In this document: positions 24,938 to 34,193 of the stretch, one piece after another
Position numbering within the stretch: the first letter of the stretch is position 1
Layout: every line of letters starts with the position of its first letter
The notes under the pieces: model-generated
What the model was told of the DNA's origin: nothing
Databases searched by the model: none
Seen by the model: the letters and a program-made list of their open reading frames with translations, nothing else
Source: an uncultured Methylococcaceae bacterium
Lineage (GTDB): Bacteria > Pseudomonadota > Gammaproteobacteria > Methylococcales > Methylomonadaceae
NCBI GenBank assembly: GCA_903917345.1
Contig: CAIXAE010000023.1
Location: 1-64,000, forward strand
Reading direction: 5' to 3'
Length of the DNA: 64,000 bases
Program-made: the position numbers and the translations under genes

Positions 24938-24970
24938 ACCAATATCCACGGTTTAACTACTACCGCCCAG
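24938..24970 (-). repeat. Fragment duplicating the end of the DUF2288 gene
   Basis: 33 bases match 25935-25967 (the codons for VVVKPWILV of the DUF2288 protein) at 30 of 33 positions. The copy is cut off on both sides and has no coding role. Confidence 0.8.
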
Positions 24971-24987
24971 CAATTCTCATTATGAAA

Positions 24988-25106
24988 ATCCTAATGATAG
25001 TTATCAATTTAGTTCAGAAGAAATAAAACAAACGGCTTTTAGGATAGATGGTTTATTCAAGCCCGTTTCCGATAATCCAAATCAGCCACTCATCTTTGTT
25101 GAAGTA
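24988..25106 (+). pseudogene. Internal fragment of a second DUF2887 copy
   Basis: About 120 bases matching 24240-24359 with a few, mostly synonymous differences. It encodes the segment PNDSYQFSSEEIKQTAFRID and continues to FVEV, and has neither a start nor the rest of the gene. It is the remains of a tandem or dispersed relative. Confidence 0.85.
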
Positions 25107-25152
25107 TTAATACAATCGCTTAGTTTAGTTAATGAGGATGTTGACTTTTTTT

Positions 25153-25575
25153 TTATAAGCAAGACATGCCTAGCAACTTGGCCGCTTTGTTCAAGCGTGT
25201 ATCAAAGCAAGCAAAAAATATGGGTAACTGTGAAATACGGCCAGTATCAAAAGCTGAAGCAAGCTGAACGCTATCATAGCCACGTAAGGCAAACAGGTCA
25301 GCATATTCACCTGCACGTTCTACTAAAGATTGGTTAATGTCCAATACTAAAAAATGTGGCCAATCTTTTGCAAGAGCCATCTTGGCCTGATCTATGATAG
25401 TGTTGTCTGCTGGGACTTCGCGAGCGCGTCTTGATAATGCCGCATGCGCTTCTGCCCAAGCAATTCGAGATACGGCGACTGCTTCAGTTTCCTGTACTAG
25501 CTGTTTTAAAGTTTCACTCCCTTCTTCTACAATGTACAGTTTAATTAATGCTGAGGTGTCGCAAAACAAAATCAT
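25153..25575 (-). CDS. vapC: PIN-domain ribonuclease toxin (VapC family)
   Basis: 140 residues. The PIN acidic residues are visible: D in FCDTSALIKLY (about D6), E in RIAWAEAHAAL (about E41-43), and D in LRGYDSVQLASA (about D98). Members cleave tRNA or rRNA when their antitoxin is lost. It overlaps the antitoxin gene by four bases (ATGA at 25572-25575), so the two are translated together. Complete and apparently functional. Like many such modules it lies in an unstable, scrap-filled region. Confidence 0.88.
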   Translation of the reverse strand: MILFCDTSALIKLYIVEEGSETLKQLVQETEAVAVSRIAWAEAHAALSRRAREVPADNTIIDQAKMALAKDWPHFLVLDINQSLVERAGEYADLFALRGYDSVQLASAFDTGRISQLPIFFACFDTRLNKAAKLLGMSCL

Positions 25576-25835
25576 CCTCGATCTTCCAATATCAATGTAG
25601 AAATAGTCTTGCCAGAATCTTGTAATTTAAAGCTGGCGCCTACTGGTTTTCCTCCTTGCCAACTTGCAATGCCTGATGAAATTAAGCGTGAGGCACCGGT
25701 ATTGTCGATTGATTGCACACCAATAATTTTTGCTACCACTTTGCGATGTGATGTTAGCTCAATTTGTTGTCCGGATTGTGCTTTAGAGATATAGTTGGAT
25801 AAATGAGACTTGAATTCACGCATTGAAACCTGCAT
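25572..25835 (-). CDS. Phd/YefM-family antitoxin
   Basis: 87 residues. The N-terminal Phd/YefM DNA-binding fold is seen in QVSMREFKSHLSNYISKAQSG (in part, residues 2-22) and TSHRKVVAKIIG. The C-terminal tail (ASWQGGKPVG...DSGKTISTLILEDRG) is flexible and would wrap and block the PIN toxin. Precedes the toxin as usual for this module and is expected to repress its own promoter. The start at 25835 is preceded by an AGAGGT ribosome site. Confidence 0.87.
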   Translation of the reverse strand: MQVSMREFKSHLSNYISKAQSGQQIELTSHRKVVAKIIGVQSIDNTGASRLISSGIASWQGGKPVGASFKLQDSGKTISTLILEDRG

Positions 25836-25921
25836 TTTAGACCTCTTTTTGATTAAAATAAGTTAATTGTGGTCTTTTTATGCGTTTAAAGCAAGGTTAA
25901 TGTGGTCGGTTAGCAATTTGA

Positions 25922-26224
25922 CTAGACATTCTGCACCAATATCCAGGGTTTAACGACCACCGCCCAGACATCGGCATCGGCTTCTAACCAAGCGAGTGCT
26001 TGTGCATCAGAGACTAAACCCACTTGTTGGTTTTGCATCCATGCGGCGACTTGGTCTTTATTATCGATAGAAAACTGATGCGCCACTTCTACCAAATCAA
26101 GTTCGGCAGTTACAAATACGGCGGAACCACTGGCAAAAAAGCGTTGTAATTCTTGCCACGCAATTTTAGATGTCTCAAGATTTACTTTGTCTTTAGTAAG
26201 CGTGTCGATGTTTGGATCGATCAT
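25922..26224 (-). CDS. DUF2288 family protein
   Basis: 100 residues, cytoplasmic. The family pattern is clear: ETSKIAWQELQRFFASG, ELDLVEVAHQFSIDNK, a WM segment, and the C-terminal WAVVVKPWILVQ. Small conserved proteobacterial protein of unknown function. Divergent from the TPR gene. Its 3' end has been duplicated as a scrap at 24938-24970. Confidence 0.82.
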   Translation of the reverse strand: MIDPNIDTLTKDKVNLETSKIAWQELQRFFASGSAVFVTAELDLVEVAHQFSIDNKDQVAAWMQNQQVGLVSDAQALAWLEADADVWAVVVKPWILVQNV

Positions 26225-26315
26225 AATGATTTTAATATTTAATGTTGTCGTTATGCAGAGTGCTGGTATTCTATAATAATAACGATAATTACAATTTAGT
26301 CAGGAGTAAAATTTA

Positions 26316-27146
26316 ATGTCTTTGCTTGCACCGTTTACCAAGAAATCAAAACTCAATAATAGTATTAAGCATACAAATCAGGCGCGTAAAAGTGAGGGCA
26401 CTACGGCTGATGGCTTATTTAATAAGGCCTATGAAGGCTATGCAGACGTTTTATTAGATGATCCTATTCGTGCTGAAGCTTTATATAATTGGGGCTTTGC
26501 CTTGTTTCATCAGGCAAAAACAAAAACAGGTGATGAAGCGGCAAAGTTGTTTCAAGATGCGATTGATAAATTTGCTTTCTGTTTACTAATTAATCCAAAT
26601 TATTTGGCGGCTGCAATTGATAGCGGTGTGGCTTATATGGACTTTGCTAGACTTAAAAAAGCCATGCCACACGATAAGTTGTATGAGGCCGCTAAAGGCC
26701 AATTTGAGAGAGCTAATGCTATCCAAGCGGGAACTGCTTCTTATAACTTGGCTTGTATTTATGGTTTACGGGGTAATAAAGACGCGTGTTTGGAAGCATT
26801 AGAAGTAGCTAGAACTAAGGTTACGTTGCCAGATCAAGGAGATATTTTAGCTGATTTGGATATGGCCAATGTGATTGGTCAAGATTGGTTCTTGGCATTT
26901 TTAGAAGAGTTAAATAAACAACCTGAGCCAGAGCCAGAAGAAGTGGCGGCGGCGGCTGCTGCAAATCCAAGAGGATCAAAGTGGCGTGTCGTAGAAAGAA
27001 ATTTTGATGAAGATCGTACAGAGGTTGAAGAAGAATCAGTGGCAGAAGTAGAAGCGGTTACTGAAGCAGAACCGATTGCAGAGTCAGCAGCAGTTGAAAC
27101 AGAAGAGACTGCTGAATCATCTGCCGAAAAAGAAGTAGAAAAATAA
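26316..27146 (+). CDS. TPR-repeat protein with acidic C-terminus
   Basis: 276 residues. Three or so tetratricopeptide-like helical pairs (LFNKAYEGYADVLLDDP, ALYNWGFALFHQA, AAKGQFERANAIQAGTASYNLACIYGLRG, about 35-180) follow a basic N-terminus. After residue ~210 comes a low-complexity tail rich in E, A and V, about 60 residues, probably disordered. No signal peptide, so probably cytoplasmic. TPR proteins mediate protein contacts; the partner is not indicated by the neighbours. CAGGAG ribosome site. The gene converges with the DUF1415 gene, stops 7 bases apart. Confidence 0.8.
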   Translation: MSLLAPFTKKSKLNNSIKHTNQARKSEGTTADGLFNKAYEGYADVLLDDPIRAEALYNWGFALFHQAKTKTGDEAAKLFQDAIDKFAFCLLINPNYLAAAIDSGVAYMDFARLKKAMPHDKLYEAAKGQFERANAIQAGTASYNLACIYGLRGNKDACLEALEVARTKVTLPDQGDILADLDMANVIGQDWFLAFLEELNKQPEPEPEEVAAAAAANPRGSKWRVVERNFDEDRTEVEEESVAEVEAVTEAEPIAESAAVETEETAESSAEKEVEK

Positions 27147-27153
27147 AGGGTAG

Positions 27154-27711
27154 TTATCCTAGTTTAGGATAACAAGCCGCTAATAGGGTTTGCACTTTTG
27201 CAAGCCCTAGTGCTTGCATCAACTCGATATTACGTTGCGGTATATGTTCAGGATTTGGATAGCTAGCTACGGCATTTTCGATGCTAGTTTCACGTAGTAA
27301 ATGCAGCGTAGGATAAGGTGAACGATTAGTATAGTTTGCAGGGTCATCTTGTGCTGCGCCTTCAAAACAATAATCGGGATGAAAGCTGGCTAGCTGGTAG
27401 ATGCCTTCGTAATCTTGATCTATTAATACGGCTTCTGCCAACTCAATAAAGTCTAAATAGTCGTCAAAGTCAGCAAAAGCTTTTGCATAAATCAGTAAAC
27501 TAGTTTCTATACTGTCATCGGTGTTTAAACGATCACATTCTGTTAATAAGTCCACTAAACAACGTTCAATATCGGTTTCTCGATTAACGCTAAAATATAT
27601 ACGGCCTCGATCGAGTTCGCGTTTTGCAAAAGGACACAAGCTGTAGACAATAATGATGGTTTTTAACCAAGTTTGGGTGGCAGAGATTAAAGGTTGATCG
27701 GTATCAGGCAT
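27154..27711 (-). CDS. DUF1415 family protein
   Basis: 185 residues. Family signature TWLKTIIIVYSLCPFAKRELDRGRI at the start, with CPFA in the centre, then LLIYAKAFADFDDYLDF and the C-terminal SPYPTLHLLRE and NPEHIPQRNIELMQALG. Conserved in gammaproteobacteria, function unknown. Cytoplasmic. No operon partner. Confidence 0.88.
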   Translation of the reverse strand: MPDTDQPLISATQTWLKTIIIVYSLCPFAKRELDRGRIYFSVNRETDIERCLVDLLTECDRLNTDDSIETSLLIYAKAFADFDDYLDFIELAEAVLIDQDYEGIYQLASFHPDYCFEGAAQDDPANYTNRSPYPTLHLLRETSIENAVASYPNPEHIPQRNIELMQALGLAKVQTLLAACYPKLG

Positions 27712-27796
27712 GTATTAAGGGATTTGTTAGTGAGGCAAGAGAGCTTGCCATTATAATAGGGCATTTTAAGTTATTCACCTTTGTATAGATAAACAA

Positions 27797-28162
27797 ATGC
27801 CCATTTTATTATTTCCCATGCGTGGCGTGCCAGAAGATGAAGCCGATGAAGTGCGCGCTTTATTAGACGAGCATCATATTGATTATTATGAAACTTATGC
27901 CGGTAATTGGGGTGTGTCTACCCCGGGTTTATGGTTAAGAGATGATTCTGCGTATATTGAAGCGAAAGCTTTATTAAATATTTATCAGGCACAGCGATAT
28001 CAAAATGCTCATGCTCAATATCAGGAATTAAGGCAACTAGGTCAACACGCTACTTTTTGGCGTGGTTTTAAAGAAAGGCCTGGGGTCTATTTGAGTTATT
28101 TTTTTGTGATGGGTTTGGTGATTTATGCGTCTATTAAATTACTGTTTGAAATAGGCTTGTAG
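27797..28162 (+). CDS. DUF6164 family membrane protein
   Basis: 121 residues. N-terminal soluble part (LLFPMRGVPEDEADEVRALL, YETYAGNWGVSTPGLWL) typical of this small family, then one C-terminal membrane helix (about 97-117). Probably inner membrane with the N-terminal domain in the cytoplasm. Function unknown. It precedes the fhc operon by 117 bases in which I see no good promoter. Confidence 0.78.
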   Translation: MPILLFPMRGVPEDEADEVRALLDEHHIDYYETYAGNWGVSTPGLWLRDDSAYIEAKALLNIYQAQRYQNAHAQYQELRQLGQHATFWRGFKERPGVYLSYFFVMGLVIYASIKLLFEIGL

Positions 28163-28279
28163 CAGAGGGTTAGTGGCGACAGAAAGCCTATTTAAGGTTA
28201 GAATATTGGCACAAATAGTGGGCATTTGGGCGGCTACAAATGTCAGATGAGTGATTGATGATAATAAAAGGGCAACTGA

Positions 28280-29539
28280 ATGACTGAGATAACTGAAGTA
28301 CCGAGTCCTTTTTGCGGTATTGGCACGGATGATTTAACCATTAAGGTCGATGGTGTATTGCTGAAAGTAATTGAAAATGGATGTGCGGTGAATACCCCTG
28401 CTTTTGAACAACCGATTACCGATACTCATGCCCGGGTATCCGGCCAAGAAGTGAGTCTAGAAGTCGCTGTGGCTAAAGCGGCTGAATTATTAAAAGATAC
28501 TAAGTTACCGCTCATTGGTGGTTGCGCGACCGATGTTAATGGTATGCGTGGCTTGTTGGCTTTGGCCGATAAAGCCGGTGCGGTGATCGATAATATGAAT
28601 TTTACCGGTGCCCGTAATAACTTTTTAGCCTTGCAAGATTCTGGTTGGATGAATACCACCTTAGCGGAAGTTAAAAATCGTTGTGATTTGTTATTAGTCG
28701 TTGGTACTGATGTAGAGGCTTTTGCCCCCCGTTTCTTTGAGCGTTATTTATGGAACAAAGAATCTATGTTCCTTGATGATACGTCCTCGCGTGAGGTGAT
28801 TTATTTAGGCAGAGCACCTTCAGGAACTGCGTCTACTTCACCTACCGGTAAAGCCGCGCAAGTGTTACCTTGTGCTATAGAGGATTTACCAGAAGTGATC
28901 GCTGTTTTAAGAGCCTTGGTAAAAAAACAACCGATCCGCGTGACGTCAGTGGCCGGTATTGCCGTAGCAGATTTACAAGCCATTGCGGATAAATTATTAG
29001 CGGCTACTTATGGGGTAGTAACTTGGGGTGCGGGTGCTCTAGCGTTTAGACAAGCGGAGTTAACGGTGCAAACTTTGTCAGAAATGATTAAAGATATAAA
29101 TAATCAAAATACCCGATGTTCTGGTTTACCCTTAGCCGGTAAAGAAGGCGATCAAACAGCGAATCAGGTGTGTGGTTGGACAACAGGTTATCCGGCACGT
29201 ACTCGATTCTCAAGTGGTTATCCAGAGTACGATCCCTTCCTAAATGAAACTAAAGTTTTGTTAGAAAATGGCGAAGTGGATGCTTTAGTTTGGGTGCAAG
29301 CGTTTAATGTGAATGCGGTGCCTCCTGAAACATCTTTACCTACGATTGTGGTGGGGCGTTCTGGCATGACGTTTACTAAAGAACCCGATGTTTTTATTCC
29401 TGTGGGTACTCCGGGGATTGATCATGCGGGTCATGCGTATCGTATGGATAACGTGGTTGCGATTCGATTAAAAAAGCTCAGAGATTCTGGATTACCCAGT
29501 ACGGCAGAAGTACTTAATGCCATTGAACACGCTTTGTAG
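28280..29539 (+). CDS. fhcB: FhcB, formyltransferase/hydrolase complex subunit B
   Basis: 419 residues of the molybdopterin oxidoreductase-like fold (FmdB/FwdB family). Typical segments are CGIGTDDLTI at the start, PLIGGCATDVNGMRGLLAL, GARNNFLALQDSG and the final PGIDHAGHAYRMDNV. In bacteria the Fhc complex works from formyl-methanofuran analogue toward formate, and FhcB has lost the archaeal metal-pterin chemistry; that is knowledge of the family. First gene of a fhcBADC operon, 8 bases before fhcA. Together these genes oxidise H4MPT-bound formyl units for energy and formaldehyde detoxification. Confidence 0.95.
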   Translation: MTEITEVPSPFCGIGTDDLTIKVDGVLLKVIENGCAVNTPAFEQPITDTHARVSGQEVSLEVAVAKAAELLKDTKLPLIGGCATDVNGMRGLLALADKAGAVIDNMNFTGARNNFLALQDSGWMNTTLAEVKNRCDLLLVVGTDVEAFAPRFFERYLWNKESMFLDDTSSREVIYLGRAPSGTASTSPTGKAAQVLPCAIEDLPEVIAVLRALVKKQPIRVTSVAGIAVADLQAIADKLLAATYGVVTWGAGALAFRQAELTVQTLSEMIKDINNQNTRCSGLPLAGKEGDQTANQVCGWTTGYPARTRFSSGYPEYDPFLNETKVLLENGEVDALVWVQAFNVNAVPPETSLPTIVVGRSGMTFTKEPDVFIPVGTPGIDHAGHAYRMDNVVAIRLKKLRDSGLPSTAEVLNAIEHAL

Positions 29540-29547
29540 GAAAGATA

Positions 29548-31212
29548 ATGTTGATAAAATTAACGGGTGGAATTGTCTATGATCCTGCATCTGGGATTGA
29601 TGGCCAGCAGCAAGATATTTATATAAGAGACGGTCGTATTATCGCAAAGCCAGCGGATGCGGTAGTTGATAAAGAATATGATTTAAAAGGTAAAGTGGTC
29701 ATGTCGGGTGCTATCGATATGCACACGCATATTGGTGGCGGTAAAGGAAATATTGCTAGAACCTTATTGCCAGAAGATCATCGTCAAGATCCTGTACATC
29801 GTAGTGATATTACGCGTTCGGGTTGTGGACACGCGATGCCAAGTACGTTTGTAACGGGTTATCGTTATGCCGAGATGGGTTATACCGCAGGTTTTGAACC
29901 GGCTGTTTTACCTAATAATGCCCGTCAAGCACACATGGAAATGGGGGATATTCCCATTCTAGATAAAGGCGGTTATGTCATGTTGGGCAGTGATGATTAT
30001 TTACTGCGTATGCTTACCGCTAAAAAAGATCAAAAGGCCATTAATGATTATGTTGCTTGGACTATGACAAGTGCCAAAGCGATTGGGGTTAAGGTGGTTA
30101 ATCCTGGTGGTATTAATGCGTTTAAATTTAATCAACGAAAATTAGATTTAGATGAGCAAAATAGTCATTATGGTGTAACCCCTCGTGAAATATTACGCGT
30201 TTTAGCAACGGCTGTTAAAGAGATTGGTGTATCACATCCTTTACATGTACATGGTTGTAATCTGGGTGTGCCGGGTAATGTGCAAACGACGCTTGATACC
30301 ATTCAAGGTATTGGGGGTTTGCCGATGCATTTAACCCATATCCAGTTCCATAGTTATGGTACAGAAGGGGATTTTAAATTCTCTTCCGGTGCGGCACAGA
30401 TAGCAGAAGCCATCAATAGAAACAAAAATATCACTATTGATGTGGGCCAAATTTTGTTTGGTCAAACCGTGACTGCGTCTGGCGATAACATGCGTCAACA
30501 TGCGAATCATAAATTTGCCAGCCCTAATAAATGGGTGACAATGGATATTGAGTGTGATGCGGGTTGTGGTGTGGTGCCTTTCAAATATAAAGATCAAAAC
30601 TTTGTTAATGCTTTGCAGTGGGCCATTGGTTTAGAAACTTTCTTATTGGTTGATGACCCATGGCGTATTTTCTTAACCACTGATCATCCTAATGGCGCGC
30701 CATTTACCAGCTATCCGCATTTAATTCGTTTGTTAATGGATAGAAGTTTTAGAAATGATGTGTTGGCAACGATTCATCCAGAAGCGCAAAAGATGACTAC
30801 TTTAGCGTCTATTGAGCGTGAATATACTTTGCAAGAAATTGCGATTATGACGCGTGCAGGTGCTGCTAAATTGATTGGCTTAAAAGATCGTGGTGGTTTA
30901 AGTGCGGGCAATTGGGCAGATATTACTGTTTATACGGATAATGTTGATCGTCAAAAAATGTTCGAAAAACCAGATTATGTATTTAAAGATGGTCAGTTAG
31001 TGGTGGTTGATGGCAAAGTGGTCTCTACTAAGTGGGGCACTACGCATGTCGTTAAACCTCAGTTTGATGCATCGGTAGAAAAAGGTTTAAAAGATTATTT
31101 TGATCGTTATCTGACTATGAAATTGGGTAACTTTAGAATTAGCGATGATGAGATCACTGAAGATGGGCGTGGAAGTATTTCCGTACATCCATTGCAAGGA
31201 GATGTAGCATGA
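29548..31212 (+). CDS. fhcA: FhcA, formylmethanofuran hydrolase subunit A
   Basis: 554-residue amidohydrolase-fold subunit that hydrolyses formyl-methanofuran (or its bacterial analogue) to formate. Binuclear metal site residues include DMHTHIGGG (about 59-67), HVHGCNLGVPGN and LTTDHPNGAPFTSYP. The N-terminal KLTGGIVYDPASGIDG is the expected beta-sandwich domain. The active subunit of the bacterial complex. GAAAGATA just before the start is a weak ribosome site; four-base overlap with fhcD at 31209-31212 indicates coupled translation. Confidence 0.96.
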   Translation: MLIKLTGGIVYDPASGIDGQQQDIYIRDGRIIAKPADAVVDKEYDLKGKVVMSGAIDMHTHIGGGKGNIARTLLPEDHRQDPVHRSDITRSGCGHAMPSTFVTGYRYAEMGYTAGFEPAVLPNNARQAHMEMGDIPILDKGGYVMLGSDDYLLRMLTAKKDQKAINDYVAWTMTSAKAIGVKVVNPGGINAFKFNQRKLDLDEQNSHYGVTPREILRVLATAVKEIGVSHPLHVHGCNLGVPGNVQTTLDTIQGIGGLPMHLTHIQFHSYGTEGDFKFSSGAAQIAEAINRNKNITIDVGQILFGQTVTASGDNMRQHANHKFASPNKWVTMDIECDAGCGVVPFKYKDQNFVNALQWAIGLETFLLVDDPWRIFLTTDHPNGAPFTSYPHLIRLLMDRSFRNDVLATIHPEAQKMTTLASIEREYTLQEIAIMTRAGAAKLIGLKDRGGLSAGNWADITVYTDNVDRQKMFEKPDYVFKDGQLVVVDGKVVSTKWGTTHVVKPQFDASVEKGLKDYFDRYLTMKLGNFRISDDEITEDGRGSISVHPLQGDVA

Positions 31213-32105
31213 TTATTAACGGTGTCAGCATAGATGCAACGTTCGCTGAAGCGTTCCCTATGAAAGCAACGCGCGCTATTATTACTGCGCAAAATGAAAA
31301 ATGGGCGATGATTTCTGCTCAAGCCATGACTGGCTTTGCTACCTCTGTTATTGCCTGCGGTTGTGAAGGAGCTATTGAACGCGTATTAGATCCCTCAGAA
31401 ACACCTGATGGTCGTCCTGGTGTAGCGATTATGATCTTTGCCATGGGCGGCAAGGGTTTGGCAAAACAATTAGAAACTAGGGCGGGGCAGTGTGTATTAA
31501 CATCACCCACTTCTGCATTATTTTCAGGTATTGATGGCGGCATTAGAATTCCTTTAGGAAAGAATCTGCGTTATTTCGGTGATGGCTTTCAAGTCTCTAA
31601 ACAAATCAGTGGTAAACGTTATTGGCGTATCCCTGTCATGGATGGTGAATTTTTAGCCGAAGCAACCACTGGTCAAGTCGATGCAATTGGGGGGGGTAAC
31701 TTTTTAGTGTTAGCGGAATCTCAACCGCAAGCTTTGGCAGCCTGTGAAGCCGCGATTGAAGAAATGCGTAAAATTCCGAATGTGATTATGCCATTTCCTG
31801 GTGGTGTAGTGCGCTCAGGCTCTAAAGTGGGTTCTAAGTACAAATCATTGGGAGCCTCTACTAATGATGCATTTTGCCCAACCTTAAAAGGGATGACTAA
31901 GACAGATTTATCACCAGAAATTGAATCAGTGATGGAAATTGTTATTGATGGTTTAACCAAAGAAGATATTGATAAAGCGATGAAAGTCGGTATTCAAGCG
32001 GTTTGTGATTTGGGCGCGGCTAATGGTATTAAACGTATTAGTGCGGGTAATTACGGCGGTAAATTAGGCCCATTCCACTTTCATTTACAGGAGATTATGG
32101 CATGA
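31209..32105 (+). CDS. fhcD: FhcD, formylmethanofuran:H4MPT formyltransferase
   Basis: 298 residues, the normal length. Transfers the formyl group from formyl-H4MPT to the methanofuran-type cofactor carried by the complex. Landmarks: TFAEAFPMKATRAIITA at the start, CGCEGAIE, DGRPGVAIMIFAMGGKGL, FPGGVVRSGSKVGSKYK and the final SAGNYGGKLGPFHFHL. Sits between fhcA and fhcC, overlapping each by four bases (ATGA), so the three are made in step. Confidence 0.96.
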   Translation: MIINGVSIDATFAEAFPMKATRAIITAQNEKWAMISAQAMTGFATSVIACGCEGAIERVLDPSETPDGRPGVAIMIFAMGGKGLAKQLETRAGQCVLTSPTSALFSGIDGGIRIPLGKNLRYFGDGFQVSKQISGKRYWRIPVMDGEFLAEATTGQVDAIGGGNFLVLAESQPQALAACEAAIEEMRKIPNVIMPFPGGVVRSGSKVGSKYKSLGASTNDAFCPTLKGMTKTDLSPEIESVMEIVIDGLTKEDIDKAMKVGIQAVCDLGAANGIKRISAGNYGGKLGPFHFHLQEIMA

Positions 32106-32914
32106 GTGCTTTAACCTTTACATTAAAGTATAAATCGGCTCAGCGCGTGGATATGTCGCCTTTGGTTTGTCAGCACTTGTCTGGCATGTCGATTACTGAA
32201 ATAAGTGCACTTACTTTGCAAAGTGGCAAATTGAAATTGCGGGTGGATGAGTTATTTACAATTTCAGGCTCTGACGCACAAGAAATCGTTATTAATAACA
32301 GTGTGGATAATCTTGATTTTATAGGCAAAGATTTGGATGGGGGAAGTATTACCGTTAATGGCGATGCCGGTGCTTATTTAGCCTTTGGCTTGAAGTCTGG
32401 AGAGATTAAAGTGTCTGGTAATGCGGGACTTTATGCGGCTTGTGAAATGAAGAAAGGCTATTTAGAAATCGCTGGTAATGCCGGAGATTTTTTAGGTGCA
32501 GCCTTGCCAGGTAATAAAATGGGTATGAAAGGTGGCACTATTTTAGTGAAAGGTAATGTTGGTGAGCGAGCAGGGGATCATATGCGTCGCGGTAATATCT
32601 TAATTGAAGGTAATGCGGGTGATTATTGTGGCTCAAGGATGACTGCAGGTACTATTGCAGTGATGGGCCAAACGGGTCGTTATTTAGGTTATGCGATGCG
32701 TCGTGGTACTTTACTGTTATGGAATCAACCTAAACTATCCGCCAGTTTTAATGATTGTGGTGCACATACGTTAGCGTTTTTACCTATTTTATTTGGATCG
32801 TTTAAAACCTTAAACTCTCGATTTGCTGATGCTTCTGAGGCTTTTAATCGTGTACAAAGGTATGCGGGTGATATGTCTGAAATGGGGCGTGGTGAGGTTT
32901 TAGTTAAATTATAA
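32102..32914 (+). CDS. fhcC: FhcC, formyltransferase/hydrolase complex subunit C
   Basis: 270 residues with the repetitive right-handed beta-helix related to the C-terminal domain of glutamate synthase. Repeats of the type GNAGxxxxxxMxxGxIxVxG run from about residue 75 to 205 (NGDAGAYLAFG, GNAGLYAACEMKKG, GNVGERAGDHMRRG, GNAGDYCGSRMTAG). Structural subunit that holds FhcA. Last gene of the operon; an intrinsic terminator shared with fba follows at 33017. Confidence 0.95.
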   Translation: MSALTFTLKYKSAQRVDMSPLVCQHLSGMSITEISALTLQSGKLKLRVDELFTISGSDAQEIVINNSVDNLDFIGKDLDGGSITVNGDAGAYLAFGLKSGEIKVSGNAGLYAACEMKKGYLEIAGNAGDFLGAALPGNKMGMKGGTILVKGNVGERAGDHMRRGNILIEGNAGDYCGSRMTAGTIAVMGQTGRYLGYAMRRGTLLLWNQPKLSASFNDCGAHTLAFLPILFGSFKTLNSRFADASEAFNRVQRYAGDMSEMGRGEVLVKL

Positions 32915-33016
32915 AGTTTGTTATTTTGTTAGAAAGATCTCTATAAGGACGTTTAGTTTCTAAATGATTAGTTAGATTTAGATTGGGTTTAACGTGACAA
33001 AATGAGCAATACAAAC

Positions 33017-33048
33017 AAAAAAGCCGATGCTAAAACATCGGCTTTTTT
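33017..33048. terminator. Bidirectional terminator between fhcC and fba
   Basis: AAAAAAGCCGATG (33017-33029), loop CTAAAA, CATCGGCTTTTTT (33036-33048). The A/T runs on both sides allow it to end fhcBADC on plus and fba on minus. Confidence 0.93.
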
Positions 33049-33069
33049 GTTAATTAGAACGCGGTTTAC

Positions 33070-34149
33070 TTATAAAGTATTAACAGCGTTTAATTCTTTG
33101 AATGCTTGTTCTAAACGAACAACCATTCCAACTTCACCTTCACGTTGCCAAACGCGTGGATCGTAGAATTTTTTGTTTGGTTTATCATCGCCTTCTGGGT
33201 TACCGATTTGACCTTGTAAATAACCTTCATTTTTCTTGTAATAGTTCATGATACCTTCCCAAGTTGCCCATTGAGTATCAGTATCGATGTTCATTTTTAC
33301 AACACCGTAGCTAATTGATTCTTCAATTTCAGCAGCTGTTGAACCTGAACCGCCGTGGAATACGAAGTTTAATGTATTAGCAGGAACACCATACTTTTCA
33401 GACACATACTTTTGTGAGTTGTCTAAAATAGTTGGCGTTAATTTAACATTACCTGGTTTATAAACACCGTGTACGTTACCGAAAGATGCTGCGATAGTAA
33501 AGTTAGGGCTAATTTTGCTTAATTCTTCATAAGCATAAGCCACATCTTCTGGTTGAGTGTAAAGCAATGAGTGATCTAAGTTACTGTTATCAACACCATC
33601 TTCTTCACCACCGGTTACACCTAATTCAATTTCTAGTGTCATGCCCATTTTAGACATGCGCGCTAAATATTGACCACAAATTTCGATGTTTTCTTTTAGA
33701 CTTTCTTCAGACAAATCTAACATGTGTGAGCTGAACAATGGTTTGCCAGTTTCTGCGAAGTGTTTTTCACCTGCATCTAATAAACCGTCAATCCATGGTA
33801 ATAATTTTTTAGCTGCGTGGTCAGTATGTAAAATAACTGGTACGCCATAAGCTTCAGCGATTAGGTGTACGTGTTTAGCACCTGATATAGCACCTAAGAT
33901 TGCTGCTTGTTGACCTTCAGCTTTTAGGCCTTTACCAGCAACAAATGCTGCGCCACCATTTGAAAATTGAACAAACACAGCTGATTTAACTTTAGCAGCT
34001 GCTTCTAAAACAGCATTGATTGAATCAGTGTTAATTACGTTTACAGCAGGTAATGCAAATTTATTGGCTTTGCATATTTCGAATACTTTTTGTACATCTG
34101 CACCAGTAACAACACCTGGTTTTACTACGTCTAATATTTTTTGTGACAT
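33070..34149 (-). CDS. fbaA: Class II fructose-bisphosphate aldolase
   Basis: 359 residues, the same length as E. coli FbaA. Zinc-dependent cleavage or formation of fructose-1,6-bisphosphate. Zinc ligands in HTDHAAKK (about 110) and the phosphate/metal segments EIELGVTGGEEDGVDN, NVHGVYKPGNVKL and FHGGSGST. In a RuMP methanotroph it joins the cleavage and rearrangement arms of the cycle. Last gene of the co-directional set hps-phi-tkt-(two repeat proteins)-tal-fba. A terminator separates it from tal, so it probably has its own transcript. Confidence 0.95.
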   Translation of the reverse strand: MSQKILDVVKPGVVTGADVQKVFEICKANKFALPAVNVINTDSINAVLEAAAKVKSAVFVQFSNGGAAFVAGKGLKAEGQQAAILGAISGAKHVHLIAEAYGVPVILHTDHAAKKLLPWIDGLLDAGEKHFAETGKPLFSSHMLDLSEESLKENIEICGQYLARMSKMGMTLEIELGVTGGEEDGVDNSNLDHSLLYTQPEDVAYAYEELSKISPNFTIAASFGNVHGVYKPGNVKLTPTILDNSQKYVSEKYGVPANTLNFVFHGGSGSTAAEIEESISYGVVKMNIDTDTQWATWEGIMNYYKKNEGYLQGQIGNPEGDDKPNKKFYDPRVWQREGEVGMVVRLEQAFKELNAVNTL

Positions 34150-34193
34150 GTTGAGTCCTATTGATGGTTATAGCTGTTAAAAGAAAATTAAAG

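Larger units (their letters stand above)
24814..25152. other. Gene-free stretch with scraps of two neighbouring genes
   Basis: No intact gene. It carries two recognisable fragments: 24938-24970 copies the 3' end of the DUF2288 gene, and 24988-25106 copies an internal piece of the DUF2887 gene. The rest is AT-rich and shows nothing. Confidence 0.7.
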
